A DNA stretch of 64,000 bases from Chitinophaga niabensis (GCF_039545795.1 NZ_CP154260.1:3043001-3107000); one strand, 5' to 3'. Positions 45,301 to 54,302 are shown, counted from the stretch's first letter. Notes: generated by a model from the sequence alone, not told the origin. Program-made: numbers and translations.

Positions 45301-47377
45301 AGAAAAAAGCGGACAAGGTTTAAAGATCACAACGGTACCTCCGCCTGAACGAAGCAACTATACCTTACCCGATCTTAATGTTACGGTAAAGGACTTCCGC
45401 CTGAGCACCATTACCAGCCTCATAGAAAAAGATACAGCGCTGGCCGAAGGTATCACCAACGGCAGCATCACCGTCACCAACCTGGATGATAATCCGCTGA
45501 TAGATGGCAAGCTAACGATTGATAGTCTTGCCGCGATGGGCACCCCAGTTGGGCAATTGCAGCTGACCGCCAATACCACTGCAGAAAAAGCAGTGCAGCT
45601 GGATGCCACTATCCAGGGTAATGGAAATGATGTGCGTTTAAAAGGAACCTATGCTGAAGTAATGGACCTCACGCTGGATATCGCCAAACTGAATATGAAA
45701 AGTGCTGAAGCATTTACGTTTGGAAATGTAACCGCCATGAAAGGAGATGTGAATGGCAGGATAACCGTAAAAGGCACAACAGATAAACCCATCATACGCG
45801 GCAACCTGCATTTCGAAAAAGTAGCAGGCCGTATAACCATGATCAATAACTACCTGCAATTACCTTCAGAAGACCTGGTGCTCGATGATAACGGCATCCG
45901 TTTTAACCAGTTTGTAGTTGCAGACAGTTCCGGCAACGAGGCAGTGGTGAACGGACAGATCCTTACAAAAGACCTCGAAAAGTTCCAACTGCAACTGGAG
46001 GTGAATGCAGAAAACTTCATGGCATTGGGCCATGCAGATCCTAAAGATCCGGAGCAGTTCTATTACGGCCCTGCATATATAGATGTGCGTGCACGTGTGC
46101 GTGGAACACTGGATCTCCCCAGGGTGGAAATGAACCTGAAGCTGCGCGAAAAATCGCAGGTAACGGTGCTGCTGCCGGAAGAAGAACCCGGTATTGCCAG
46201 CAGGGAAGGTATTGTTGAATTCTTTGATCCCGCTGAATGGCAGGATACCACGCTGCGTATAAAAAAAGATACCATAGCCACCAGGCTCAAAGGCATTATT
46301 TTCTCCGGGGATATAGAAGTAACACCTGAATCCAGCCTGAAGCTGGTTATAGACCGGAACAACGGGGACTACCTGGAAGTAAAAGGAAATGCAACCCTTA
46401 ACCTTACCATGGACCCCAGCAGCAAGATGAGCCTCACCGGCCGGTATGAGATCAATGAAGGAAAGTACGCCATGTCCCTCAATCAGCTGATCAAAAGGGA
46501 ATTTAAGATAGTAAAAGGAAGTACCATCATCTGGAACGGCGATCCTTTGAGTGCGGATGTAAATATCAAAGCCAGGTATGATGTAAATGCGGTGGCCGGT
46601 GATCTGATACAGGACCAGATCAGCAGCTCCGATCCAACAAGAGGCCGGTATAATCAGAAAGTACCGGTGGAAGTATACCTGAAGATCACGGGAGAATTAA
46701 TGAAACCGGAAATAGCATTTGAACTGGATATGCCGGAAAAGGACCAGGGCGCATTGGATGGGCAGGTATACACCCGTATCAAACAGATCAACCAGGTACC
46801 TTCCGAACTGAATAAACAGGTAATGGGATTACTGGTGCTCAACCGCTTTATCTCCGAAAATCCATTCGATCAGCTGGATAGCCAGAGCGGCAGCGCAGCA
46901 GAAGATATTGCACGGAAGAGCGTGAGCAAGATTGTTTCCCAGCAGCTGAATAACCTTGCCGGCAGCCTGATCAAAGGCTTTGATGTAAACTTCGATCTGC
47001 AGAGTGAAAATGCTTATAACGATCAGGGCAGCAGATCAGAAACCACCAATCTGAAAGTAGATGTATCCAAACGTTTGTTCAGTGACCGGTTAACAGTAAG
47101 TGTGGGATCTAACATCGGCATTTCCGGTGCACAAACGCAGAACCAGAATGCCAGCTCCATCATCGGAGATGTATCTGCAGAATATACATTAACCAAAGAT
47201 GGCCGTTACCGCGTGAGAGCTTATCAACGTAACCTCACCGAAACCGTGGTGCAGGGCCAGATCGTAGAAACAGGCCTCACTTTTATGCTGGTAATGGACT
47301 ATAACGAATTCAGGGAGATCTTCAGGAGAGCCCCTAAAGAAAAGAAACAGGAACGCATTCGCAAGGACAATAAGTAA
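42368..47377 (+). CDS. tamB: Translocation and assembly module protein TamB
   Basis: 1669 residues; GTG start (MSSPRRKKIIRWIFGS). A membrane anchor at about 10-33 (IIRWIFGSIIALLLLPVLLLILLQLP) is followed by AsmA-like sequence (VVQNFVRAKAESYLQKQLKTDVRIGGLRFSWW). A very long repetitive beta (beta-helix or bridge) region spans the periplasm. The C-terminal TamB/DUF490 domain (about 1150-1655) includes KGTTDKPIIRGNLHFEKVAGRI, DLTLDI and the strand-rich end (SVGSNIGISGAQ, YTLTKDGRYRVRAYQRNLTE). TamB-like proteins move lipid or outer-membrane proteins across the periplasm. It is followed after 7 bp by tamL, the partner. Confidence 0.92.
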   Translation: MSSPRRKKIIRWIFGSIIALLLLPVLLLILLQLPVVQNFVRAKAESYLQKQLKTDVRIGGLRFSWWNSMTLKQVYVGDTRKDTLLSSGELSVKYNLLALMSNELKIHTLHWEDAVVNIYRPAKDSSFNYQFVIDAFSSPAAEKDTLIEESGTTLSYHIGNVQLERMNIRFNDSLGGMLASVTLKNLEVLPDTLQPDNGTYYIKNFLADGLQASIVQQYRPSVKAPVAESTGAPTPFDLAVKELTIRNTQWSYSDEASGLSTEGSIGQLASRRLHFDLVKTLITTDLLSLEKSRATLDFRKAMDTTNVGEDTSTAPNTWKVLAKSLQAKEVDFAMSNHLAPRLSYKQAVDYNHLNIKHLLLDASDIAYSADSTTATLLAGSVEEQSGLQLKRLKGKVRYTNQEAQLSDFILQTSESNIDADIHLKVPSWSTISEQLGLLEIKASVRPSSLTLKEALFFVPDMRSNPSLQPMWRKHLAIHGEITGSLAQLNVPGLEVKDNDQNYLYVKGTAYQVTDPERMGADLVTVKMLSSKRGIESWLPPNTLPSSMQLPNKLILNGAIRGGMQQLKPDLMLSTDMGNAKLKGEVADFMDMKKIRYNMTLDAQNLQLGRMLGDTAMGNLDGTVTAKGKGVDPQTADAQANIDIRSFTYNRYTYQDIQMDATLLKGAYTAKGGINDPNAKAVFDLAGKLDSLHPAISAKMDIDKFDLLATHFTTDPLIVKSCLDVQLDNLAPRKLNGYAAIHKLQLLDDTQMYAMDSILLRASVEEGLQKLRLTGPFGYLSTSGDFNYQTFATAAGNLVTRHLEAVSTQPTAKTESQWMQFSGSISIPKSLRKLFPDIQLEKPLSLYGRLNTDSSFLDAHFSLPAMRYDSFKVDTLIADVIVDTAKMDAKVLLAHLRHPQIPLRRTRISVVASKGLVDWDLLMGREKYKIGGLVHFLPNDSMLISLKKDLILNRQAWTVSGDNKLLIRSGGVAFADIGIEKSGQGLKITTVPPPERSNYTLPDLNVTVKDFRLSTITSLIEKDTALAEGITNGSITVTNLDDNPLIDGKLTIDSLAAMGTPVGQLQLTANTTAEKAVQLDATIQGNGNDVRLKGTYAEVMDLTLDIAKLNMKSAEAFTFGNVTAMKGDVNGRITVKGTTDKPIIRGNLHFEKVAGRITMINNYLQLPSEDLVLDDNGIRFNQFVVADSSGNEAVVNGQILTKDLEKFQLQLEVNAENFMALGHADPKDPEQFYYGPAYIDVRARVRGTLDLPRVEMNLKLREKSQVTVLLPEEEPGIASREGIVEFFDPAEWQDTTLRIKKDTIATRLKGIIFSGDIEVTPESSLKLVIDRNNGDYLEVKGNATLNLTMDPSSKMSLTGRYEINEGKYAMSLNQLIKREFKIVKGSTIIWNGDPLSADVNIKARYDVNAVAGDLIQDQISSSDPTRGRYNQKVPVEVYLKITGELMKPEIAFELDMPEKDQGALDGQVYTRIKQINQVPSELNKQVMGLLVLNRFISENPFDQLDSQSGSAAEDIARKSVSKIVSQQLNNLAGSLIKGFDVNFDLQSENAYNDQGSRSETTNLKVDVSKRLFSDRLTVSVGSNIGISGAQTQNQNASSIIGDVSAEYTLTKDGRYRVRAYQRNLTETVVQGQIVETGLTFMLVMDYNEFREIFRRAPKEKKQERIRKDNK

Positions 47378-47384
47378 AAGCATC

Positions 47385-49706
47385 ATGATCAGATCAGTAC
47401 GATACATACCATTTGTAATCAGCATATTGCTCCTGGCAGCATGCTCTACAACACGTACAGTACCGGAGGGAGACAGACTGTATACAGGCGCAGACGTAAA
47501 GTGGCAGGATACTATTGTAAAGAAAAAACCAAAGGACTACAGCACGCTCAAAACCGGTATGGAAGAACGGATCAGGCCTTTGCCGAACCGCAGGTTCCTG
47601 GGCATGCCCATTAAGTTGTGGTTATATAACCTGGGTAATGAACCCAAAGGAAAAGGCCTGAATTACCTGCTGCGTAAGAAATGGGGCGAAGCGCCGGTAT
47701 TACTAAGCCAGGTGAAAGTGGAGAGAACGGATGATATCCTTACCAGTTACCTGGAAGACAACGGATACTTTAATGCAGATGTAGCTCATGCTGTAAAAAA
47801 TAAAGGTAAAAAGAAAGCAAGCCTCAGCTTCACCGCCTTTCCTGATTACCGCTATACGATCCGCCGCGTGCGGTTTGATACGGACACCGGCCTGCTGGGG
47901 CATCATATCATGCTGACCACCCGCCAAACATTATTGAAACCCAATGATAATTACAGTCTTGATAAAATAGTAGGGGAAAGAGAAAGGATCCATGACTTCC
48001 TGAAGGAAAATGGTTTCTATTACTTCACACCGGATTATCTGCTGATACGTATAGATAGTGCGTTGGGAAAACACCAGGTGGACCTTTATCTTACCACCAA
48101 AAAAACCACTCCCCCCACAGCTCTGCGGCAATATTACATGAAGAGTGTGGAACTGTTCACCAATTACGATCTTGCAAAAGATAGTGCGCAGCAATTCAGC
48201 AAAGGTATACAGTATCAGAATTTCACCATTATAGATCCGGACTCCCTGTTTAAACCCATTGTGTTCGACAGAACGGTATTCCTGCAAAGGGACAGTATGT
48301 ACCGCCTGAGTTCGCATAACATCACTTTACAACGGCTGGTGAACCTGGGTACTTTTAAATTTGTGCGGGGAAACTTCAGGCCGGCAAGGGATAGCAGCCT
48401 GCTCTATGCACGTTTCTTCCTAACCCCCTACCCTAAACGGTCTTTACAGGTAGAAGTTTCCGGCACCTCCAAATCCAACAGTTTTGTTGGTTCACAATTG
48501 AAGATCTCTGCCAAGAACAGGAACTTCCAACGGAAAGCCAATTTACTGGAGATCTCCCTCGGCGGAGGTTTTGAAACACAGGTAGGCGGCAAAACCACAC
48601 AGGTATCTACCAATGCGTATAGCCTTAATGGTGAGGTATCCATTACCATTCCGCGGTTCTTTACCCCTGTTATCAAGTTTAACCCGCGTACACCTTATGT
48701 GCCCAGGACCAGGTTCAGTCTTGGTTATGAAATGCTGAGCAGGCCTAACCTGTACAACCTCAACGCATTCAACCTTCAATATGGTTATATCTGGAAGCAG
48801 ACTAAATTCCTGGATCATGCATTGTACCCCGTAGCCATTACATATGTATTGCCTTCCAGTGAATCAGATGAATTCCTTGAACAGAAAAAGCTGGACCCCG
48901 CGCTTGCGCAATCCATCTCCAAACAGTTTATCCTGGGAAGCAATTATACACTCACCTACAATAATCAATCCCCGGAAAAATACCATAGCTTCTATGCATA
49001 TTTTAATACCGATGTAGCCGGTAACCTCGTAGGGCTGTTTGCTAAAAAGCAAGCGGATGGTAAAAAGACCATTATCAATAACGACTTCTCCCAGTACATA
49101 AGGTTCTCGGTAGACGGCCGTCATTATTTCAAATTAAGTGAAAAACTGCGCTGGGTGAACCGTTTATTTGCAGGATACGGGATTGCATACGGTAACTCTA
49201 CCACACTGCCATTTGTAAAACAGTTCTTTAATGGCGGAAGTAATAGTTTACGTGCTTTCCGTGCCCGTACATTAGGCCCCGGTTCTTACAGGGATGCCCC
49301 TGATGATCCTAATGATCCCACCAGAAAGAACCTCCTGCTGGCCAATGCTGCCGGAGATATCAAACTGGAAGGCAATACGGAATTACGGTTTAAACCTACC
49401 AAGCTATTAGAATTCGCCGCCTTTGTGGATGCAGGTAATATCTGGCTGGGGAAAACAGACTCTGTTTCACAGCAACCCAAAGTATTTAAAACCAACCGCT
49501 TCCTGAAAGAACTGGCGGTAGGTACCGGTCTGGGTATTCGTATAGATGCTTCCATCCTCCTGGTGCGGTTCGATATTTCCTTCCCCCTCCGCAAGCCATG
49601 GCTGCCTGAAAAGGAACGCTGGGTATTCAAACAGATTGCCTTTGGCGACGCGGATTGGAGGAAAGAAAACCTCATCCTGAACATTGCCATCGGGTATCCC
49701 TTCTAA
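47385..49706 (+). CDS. tamL: Omp85-family lipoprotein TamL (TamA-like)
   Basis: 773 residues. Lipoprotein signal with lipobox LLAAC (Cys20), then STTRTVPEGDRLYTGADVKW. POTRA-like domains (about 95-240, e.g. QVKVERTDDILTSYLEDNGYFNADV, IVGERERIHDFLKENGFYYF) precede an Omp85 beta-barrel with RFRA-like FNGGSNSLRAFRARTLGPG and the C-terminal strand LILNIAIGYPF. In Bacteroidota the TamA counterpart is a lipoprotein, called TamL. Its start lies 7 bp after tamB, so the pair is co-transcribed and should form an outer-membrane assembly complex. Confidence 0.92.
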   Translation: MIRSVRYIPFVISILLLAACSTTRTVPEGDRLYTGADVKWQDTIVKKKPKDYSTLKTGMEERIRPLPNRRFLGMPIKLWLYNLGNEPKGKGLNYLLRKKWGEAPVLLSQVKVERTDDILTSYLEDNGYFNADVAHAVKNKGKKKASLSFTAFPDYRYTIRRVRFDTDTGLLGHHIMLTTRQTLLKPNDNYSLDKIVGERERIHDFLKENGFYYFTPDYLLIRIDSALGKHQVDLYLTTKKTTPPTALRQYYMKSVELFTNYDLAKDSAQQFSKGIQYQNFTIIDPDSLFKPIVFDRTVFLQRDSMYRLSSHNITLQRLVNLGTFKFVRGNFRPARDSSLLYARFFLTPYPKRSLQVEVSGTSKSNSFVGSQLKISAKNRNFQRKANLLEISLGGGFETQVGGKTTQVSTNAYSLNGEVSITIPRFFTPVIKFNPRTPYVPRTRFSLGYEMLSRPNLYNLNAFNLQYGYIWKQTKFLDHALYPVAITYVLPSSESDEFLEQKKLDPALAQSISKQFILGSNYTLTYNNQSPEKYHSFYAYFNTDVAGNLVGLFAKKQADGKKTIINNDFSQYIRFSVDGRHYFKLSEKLRWVNRLFAGYGIAYGNSTTLPFVKQFFNGGSNSLRAFRARTLGPGSYRDAPDDPNDPTRKNLLLANAAGDIKLEGNTELRFKPTKLLEFAAFVDAGNIWLGKTDSVSQQPKVFKTNRFLKELAVGTGLGIRIDASILLVRFDISFPLRKPWLPEKERWVFKQIAFGDADWRKENLILNIAIGYPF

Positions 49707-49723
49707 GGGATACATATATTTAT

Positions 49724-49756
49724 TTTGTTTATTAATAAATTTATTTAATATATTTG
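49724..49756 (+). promoter_or_regulatory. Bacteroidota-type promoter for the type B/porP pair
   Basis: A -33 box TTTG (49724-49727), a 21-nt A+T spacer and a -7 box TATATTTG (49749-49756), matching TTTG-N19-21-TAnnTTTG. About 63 bp upstream of the ATG at 49820. One of the best promoter matches in the window. Confidence 0.75.
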
Positions 49757-49819
49757 TATTAAGCGGGTCCTCCATAAGAGGGCCTTTAGCAGCCCTATAC
49801 ATCAAAAAACCTATCCTAG

Positions 49820-50500
49820 ATGAAAACATTTTTACCCTTTACCAAAAAGGTGGTACAAGTGCTGGTATGCATGGCTTTTGCCATAATGCTGCAGGTTCCT
49901 TTAGCAAGGGCAGGCCAGATCCCCACCATACTTCAGCTGGACATCTCCCACATCCATGAGAACAATACCATCGGTCAGGTGATCGGCAGTTTTGCCACGG
50001 ATCCGCAATCCGGTGTATGTACTTATAGCCTCGCGGAAGGAGCAGATGATACGGACAATGACTACTTCACCATCACCGGAAATGCCCTGAAAGCCAAGGT
50101 GGTATTTGATTATGAAACAAAGGAGAACTACTTCATCCGTGTTAGATGTACAGACGGTAGCGGAGGTTTCCTGGAAAGATCATTCCTGATACTGGTGGTG
50201 GATGTATATGAAGTGACCAACAGTGTGGAAGCTACCAACCTTGTTACACCTAACGGAGATGGTAAAAACGATAAATGGATCATCCGCAATCTTCCCACAC
50301 ACGGTAATAATGAAGTGCGCATCCTGGACCGTTCCGGCCGCGTGGTATATTATAAGAAGAACTATAGCAATGAATGGGATGGCAGAACCTCCAGCGGAGA
50401 ATTACTGGCAGAAGGTGTTTACTTCTACGTAATAGATTTCGGGGCGGGGCTCAACCTGTTCAAAGGCACCATTACCCTGATCAGGGACCGCAACCGATGA
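49820..50500 (+). CDS. Cadherin-like protein with T9SS type B sorting domain
   Basis: 226 residues with a signal peptide to ARAGQ. The first ~105 mature residues have cadherin-repeat strands (LQLDISHIHENNTIGQVIGSFATDP, YSLAEGADDTDNDYFTITGNALKAKVVFDYET, YFIRVRCTDGSGGF), with the acidic DxxDND motif of calcium-binding cadherins. The C-terminal ~85 residues (ATNLVTPNGDGKNDKWII ... VRILDRSGRVVYYKKNY ... WDGRTSSGELLAEGVYFYVIDFG ... FKGTITLIRD) are a CHU_C type B tail. Short for this group: essentially one cadherin module plus the export signal. Followed by porP after 34 bp. Confidence 0.88.
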   Translation: MKTFLPFTKKVVQVLVCMAFAIMLQVPLARAGQIPTILQLDISHIHENNTIGQVIGSFATDPQSGVCTYSLAEGADDTDNDYFTITGNALKAKVVFDYETKENYFIRVRCTDGSGGFLERSFLILVVDVYEVTNSVEATNLVTPNGDGKNDKWIIRNLPTHGNNEVRILDRSGRVVYYKKNYSNEWDGRTSSGELLAEGVYFYVIDFGAGLNLFKGTITLIRDRNR

Positions 50501-50534
50501 TAAACCTATAACTGTAACACTAATCCCATACCGG

Positions 50535-51455
50535 ATGAAAACATATTTCTACAAACTCACCCTTATACTTTTGCCCGCACTGTTACCAGTGCTCACAAAA
50601 GCACAATCTTTTGGCAATGGTAATGCACAGCAGGACCCATTAGCCTCCCAGTATTTCCTTAATCCTTTCCTTGGCAATCCCGCCATGGCTGGGCTGGACA
50701 CTGGTCTCAACATTAACATCAGCTACCGCAAACAATGGACGGAAGTAAAGGATGGGCCTGTTACCAAACTGATCACGGCAGACTACCAGATTGATAAAAA
50801 GATGGGCCTCGGGCTCACCGTATTCAATGATCAGGCAGGTATCCTCGACCGCACACGCGTGGGGATCACCTATGCTTATCACGTTGCATTGAGTGAAGCA
50901 AACAACGAATACCTCCACCTGGGTTTAACCATGGCGCTGGATAATAAACGCGCGATCCCCTCCAAAGTAATAGGTGATATGGACGATCCATCCATCCCCC
51001 GTTATAACAGCCGGGATAACTTCTTTGAATCAGACTTCGGTTTAACGTATGCGAACGACCGTTTCACTTTACAGGCTGCTATGCCTAATATGGTGAGCAT
51101 GTTCCAGAATAAGAATGATGTGGAAACACGCAACACTTCTACATTCTATGCAGCTGCCAGTTACAAGATCGGTACCGGCCACCCGCAGATCAACTCATTT
51201 GAACCAATGATCGCTTTCCGCGGTGTAAGAGGTTATAAGAGCATTATAGATATTGGTGGTAATGTGAAAATGGCCAAAGGTTTCGCAAGCCTGTTCGCGA
51301 TGTACCATACCAGTAAAAGTTTTACGGCAGGCGTTGGCTTCCAGTTCAAGAACACAGTGGAAGTACAAGCCAGCTATACATCGCAGACAGCCGGCATCAA
51401 AACCAATGTGGATGGCAACTTTGGGCTGAGTATGAAGATCCGTTTATTTAAGTAG
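50535..51455 (+). CDS. PorP/SprF family T9SS outer-membrane protein
   Basis: 306 residues with a signal peptide (LLPALLPVLTKAQ). The mature start QQDPLASQYFLNPFLGNPAMAGLDTGLNINISYRKQW carries the family signature NPAMAG.....ISYRKQW, and the barrel ends GLSMKIRLFK. It forms a pair with the type B protein 34 bp upstream, the same layout as at 22-27 kb. The 3' end overlaps the convergent moeA-like gene by 8 bp. Confidence 0.9.
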   Translation: MKTYFYKLTLILLPALLPVLTKAQSFGNGNAQQDPLASQYFLNPFLGNPAMAGLDTGLNINISYRKQWTEVKDGPVTKLITADYQIDKKMGLGLTVFNDQAGILDRTRVGITYAYHVALSEANNEYLHLGLTMALDNKRAIPSKVIGDMDDPSIPRYNSRDNFFESDFGLTYANDRFTLQAAMPNMVSMFQNKNDVETRNTSTFYAAASYKIGTGHPQINSFEPMIAFRGVRGYKSIIDIGGNVKMAKGFASLFAMYHTSKSFTAGVGFQFKNTVEVQASYTSQTAGIKTNVDGNFGLSMKIRLFK

Positions 51456-52593
51456 TCAGCTGATGATCTGCCCAGGGATAAAATGGGACCAGTGAGCCTG
51501 GCTCAAGGTGACCTGTATCTGTACTGTGCAGAAAAATACCATCTGTACGCGAAGCAGCAATAATGTCTCCTGCGCCGGATGCGTGTGCAGCTCTTATCCT
51601 TAAACCATTTTTATTGGTCAGGATAGCTGGCACGATATCATCTAATGTATGCACCGCAGCCCGGTAATCCAGGAAAGGTAAAAGCCATGGTTTTACCATG
51701 GGCAGGTTCCAACAGGCACGGATATAGGATTCAAGGAATAATTTAGCGCCGGCCTCAACGGAAAATGCATTGGCAGGAAATAACATCACCCTTGTTTTGG
51801 TAGGGCTATAACCAAACCAGAAAGGTTTGCATGGTTTTGCCCTTACCCGGTGGAACACCTGCTCCACACCACAATCCTGCAGCACCTTTGGCAATACCGG
51901 TGTATCCACTGTGGTTAAACCGGCACTGATCAATAAAAGGTCCGCATCCAGCGATTCAATGACCGTTTGCTCCAGAGCAGGCTCCTGCACAACAAACCGC
52001 GATACCGGCTGTATACCATACTGTGCCAGCAAACCCGCAAAAATATAACTATTCGCATCCCGCAATTCATTCCCCACAGAAATGATCACCACCCTGGGCG
52101 GGCGATGGACCGTGATATGATGAATACCCAGTGCTGCTAAAAGTCCGATATGCTGAAATTGTATCCTGCAGCCCGGTTCCAGTAAAAGATCTCCTTCTGC
52201 TGCATCTGTTCCTTTACGGATCACATGCTGATGAACTTTCACCCGGTCATTGGAAACAGATACATTTCCTTTCTTTTCTTCCACGTCCTCCCCTCCTATC
52301 ACTGTGTCCATTTCAGGTGGCAGGATGTCGCCGTTCTGAATACGGATCACATGCCCCTGTAATGCTTCTTCAACTGAGCTGATAGGAAATAATTTCTTTT
52401 TAGCGGCGGTATAATCACTGATGCGGATGGCAAATCCATCCCGGAGAGAACGGTTAAAGGGTGGATAATCTCTGTCTGCTGATATGGGTGCTGCTAGTAC
52501 ACGGCCGATAGCTTGTTCTAATGGTATGCGCTCTATACCCCAGCTTGTACGGCAAGCTGCAATCTGCTGTATGGCAGCGGTGACACTAATCAT
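51448..52593 (-). CDS. Divergent MoeA-like molybdopterin molybdenumtransferase
   Basis: 381 residues, slightly shorter than typical MoeA (~400-410). The MoeA layout is recognisable: RDYPPFNRSLRDGFA (41-55, with Asp52 of the DG[YF]A motif), NGDILPPEMDTVI (87-99), RKGTDAAEGDLLLEPG, and RPPRVVIISVGNEL (164-177), where the usual GDEL is GNEL. SAGLTTVD (223-230) stands in place of SGG-type sequence but keeps Asp230. AKPCKPFWFG (252-261) keeps both lysines. LFPANAFS (271-278) replaces the conserved GLPGNP loop. So part of the active site is altered. MoeA inserts molybdate into molybdopterin. No other molybdenum-cofactor gene is in the window. Confidence 0.8.
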   Translation of the reverse strand: MISVTAAIQQIAACRTSWGIERIPLEQAIGRVLAAPISADRDYPPFNRSLRDGFAIRISDYTAAKKKLFPISSVEEALQGHVIRIQNGDILPPEMDTVIGGEDVEEKKGNVSVSNDRVKVHQHVIRKGTDAAEGDLLLEPGCRIQFQHIGLLAALGIHHITVHRPPRVVIISVGNELRDANSYIFAGLLAQYGIQPVSRFVVQEPALEQTVIESLDADLLLISAGLTTVDTPVLPKVLQDCGVEQVFHRVRAKPCKPFWFGYSPTKTRVMLFPANAFSVEAGAKLFLESYIRACWNLPMVKPWLLPFLDYRAAVHTLDDIVPAILTNKNGLRIRAAHASGAGDIIAASRTDGIFLHSTDTGHLEPGSLVPFYPWADHQLTT

Positions 52594-52915
52594 AATCTAT
52601 CACATACAATATTTAATAATATTTATATTCCGAGGGAGGTAAAATACATTTCTTTATTATTATTTCATACTTGTTTAATATTTCATTATTATTTATGAAT
52701 ATGAACAGATTAGATTGATATATTTATCATATTGATTTATTTAACATTCAATTTTTATTATATCTTATTAACAAATGGAAGCGCCATGTTAATGTTAAGT
52801 GGTTGTTAACAACTTTTCTTAAATTTAATTATCCAATCTAACTTATAGTCAACATCTGTGTAGAATATTCAGCTGAAATAATCGGCTTGTAGTCCTATTT
52901 CATCACGAGTAAACT
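52594..52915. other. A+T-rich divergent intergenic region
   Basis: 322 bases, strikingly A+T-rich, between the moeA-like gene and the terpene synthase. It should carry promoters for both. Only near matches to TAnnTTTG are seen (for example TACATTTC near 52647). No hairpin with T-run and no ORF of note. Confidence 0.5.
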
Positions 52916-53905
52916 ATGTCAAAAATGCATCAAGATCTTAAGGAACGCCCACGTTTATATTATCCCTGGCCGGACCTGATCAGTCCTTATGTTGATGAAC
53001 TGGAAGAGGAGATAAATTACTGGTTGTTACATTCTTACAGATGTATCCCTCCGGACATCAAGCGGAAGTATGAAAAGACCCAATTGGGCCACATTACCGC
53101 GCGCTTTTTCCCTATGGCCAGCCGGGAAAGGTTAACCCCTTTAAACATGAATTCACTCTGGGGCATTGCTTTTGATGACTACCATGAACATTGTACCATT
53201 GATCAGTTAAGAAGACTGAAACACCGGGTGGAAGACATCCTGATCGGCGCACCGCCTTTAAAAGAAGAGAATGATATCTTCTGGCAGCTGGCAGTTATGC
53301 GGGACTCATTTGCACAATTCATGCCTACCAACTGGCTGGCCCGGTTCTCTAATAGTATGGGAGAATATGTACAGGGCATGGTGGAAGAAGCACCTTTTAA
53401 ACAAAGGCTCATTTCCCCGAGCCTCAGCGAATACATGGAAATACGCATGAAAGCAGTGGATGTATACCCGCTGGTTTCATTTGCGGAAGTAGTGATCGGT
53501 TACACCTTTCCCCGGGAAGTGATCTACCACCCGCTTATGCGCCGCCTCGCAGATCTTACCTGCCGCATTGTAGCATGGTGTAATGATTATTTCTCTATCT
53601 GGAAAGAAGAAGATAAAGATATCATGAACATCATCATGGTCGTGCAACATGAATATGATATATCAAGGGAAGAAGCTTTTGCAGAAGCCGTAAGGATCCA
53701 CCAGGCTGATGTAGACGAATACATCAACCTCTGCAATCATATGCCGCATTTCGGCATCCATAATGAAAAAGTAAAGGAATTCATCCATCACAATAACCTG
53801 ATGATCCAGGGACACAAATCATGGTACGAAAAGGATACGCAACGGTATAAACCGGGCGGGCATCCTGAAGCTGACCAGTTCAGAGGGGTTGAAGTAGTTG
53901 TGTGA
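52916..53905 (+). CDS. Class I terpene synthase (bacterial terpene cyclase)
   Basis: 329 residues. All class I terpene cyclase motifs are present with canonical spacing: metal-binding D87-D88-Y-H-E91; pyrophosphate-sensor Arg177 exactly 46 positions before the NSE triad; NSE triad N223-D224-Y-F-S227-I-W-K-E231; and the C-terminal R310-Y311 pair. Length is typical. The enzyme would ionise a prenyl diphosphate (farnesyl or geranylgeranyl) and cyclise it to a volatile or oily terpene. Chain length and product cannot be read from sequence. There is no cytochrome P450, prenyltransferase or methyltransferase beside it, so it stands alone. The gene is preceded by an A+T-rich region. Terpene synthases are known from Chitinophaga. 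Confidence 0.95.
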   Translation: MSKMHQDLKERPRLYYPWPDLISPYVDELEEEINYWLLHSYRCIPPDIKRKYEKTQLGHITARFFPMASRERLTPLNMNSLWGIAFDDYHEHCTIDQLRRLKHRVEDILIGAPPLKEENDIFWQLAVMRDSFAQFMPTNWLARFSNSMGEYVQGMVEEAPFKQRLISPSLSEYMEIRMKAVDVYPLVSFAEVVIGYTFPREVIYHPLMRRLADLTCRIVAWCNDYFSIWKEEDKDIMNIIMVVQHEYDISREEAFAEAVRIHQADVDEYINLCNHMPHFGIHNEKVKEFIHHNNLMIQGHKSWYEKDTQRYKPGGHPEADQFRGVEVVV

Positions 53906-53974
53906 TTGTTCTGCAGGCCGGTAATTTTGCCGGCCTGTTGGTTTAATATGCTGTAATCAGCGCATGTTATTTTA

Positions 53975-54295
53975 TCAAAGTTTTTCAACATCCCATCCAT
54001 CATACAGATCCACATTACAATGCGCTGCCAATGCATTGAAGGCAATATTCCTTTTATGCAGCTTTTCAGCTGTTAAAATATCCACTTTACTCACTTGCAG
54101 TGTCCATTCTTCATCGTCTGATTCTAGCTTCTCCATCAGATAGCCGTGATCTTTCAATTCATCAAATACACGCTCCAAACCTTCTTTATTATCATTAACA
54201 AAGAAAAAGCCCCATTTAAGTTCTTTACTGGTATCAAATCCTCCCTTGTGTATCTTTTCAAATAAGATCAGCAGGTTATCTAAATCAGGTAGCAT
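53975..54295 (-). CDS. RraB-like ribonuclease E inhibitor family protein
   Basis: 106 residues. WGFFFVNDNKEGLERVFDELKDHGYLMEKLE and the ending LHKRNIAFNALAAHCNVDLYDGWDVEKL match the RraB family (regulator of RNase E activity B), with its typical F-x-V-x-x-x-x-K and YDGW[DE]V end. In gamma-proteobacteria RraB binds RNase E; in Bacteroidota the partner is unknown, and members often occur as accessory or immunity-like genes. Third gene of the tail-fibre-like, DUF3592, RraB run; 7 bp after the previous stop. Confidence 0.75.
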   Translation of the reverse strand: MLPDLDNLLILFEKIHKGGFDTSKELKWGFFFVNDNKEGLERVFDELKDHGYLMEKLESDDEEWTLQVSKVDILTAEKLHKRNIAFNALAAHCNVDLYDGWDVEKL

Positions 54296-54302
54296 TAAAT
54301 GA

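Noticed and set aside
43676..45357. Two long minus-strand frames (220 and 210 codons) inside tamB
   Set aside because: Antisense to tamB, no signal peptide or family features; tamB is clearly the coding strand.
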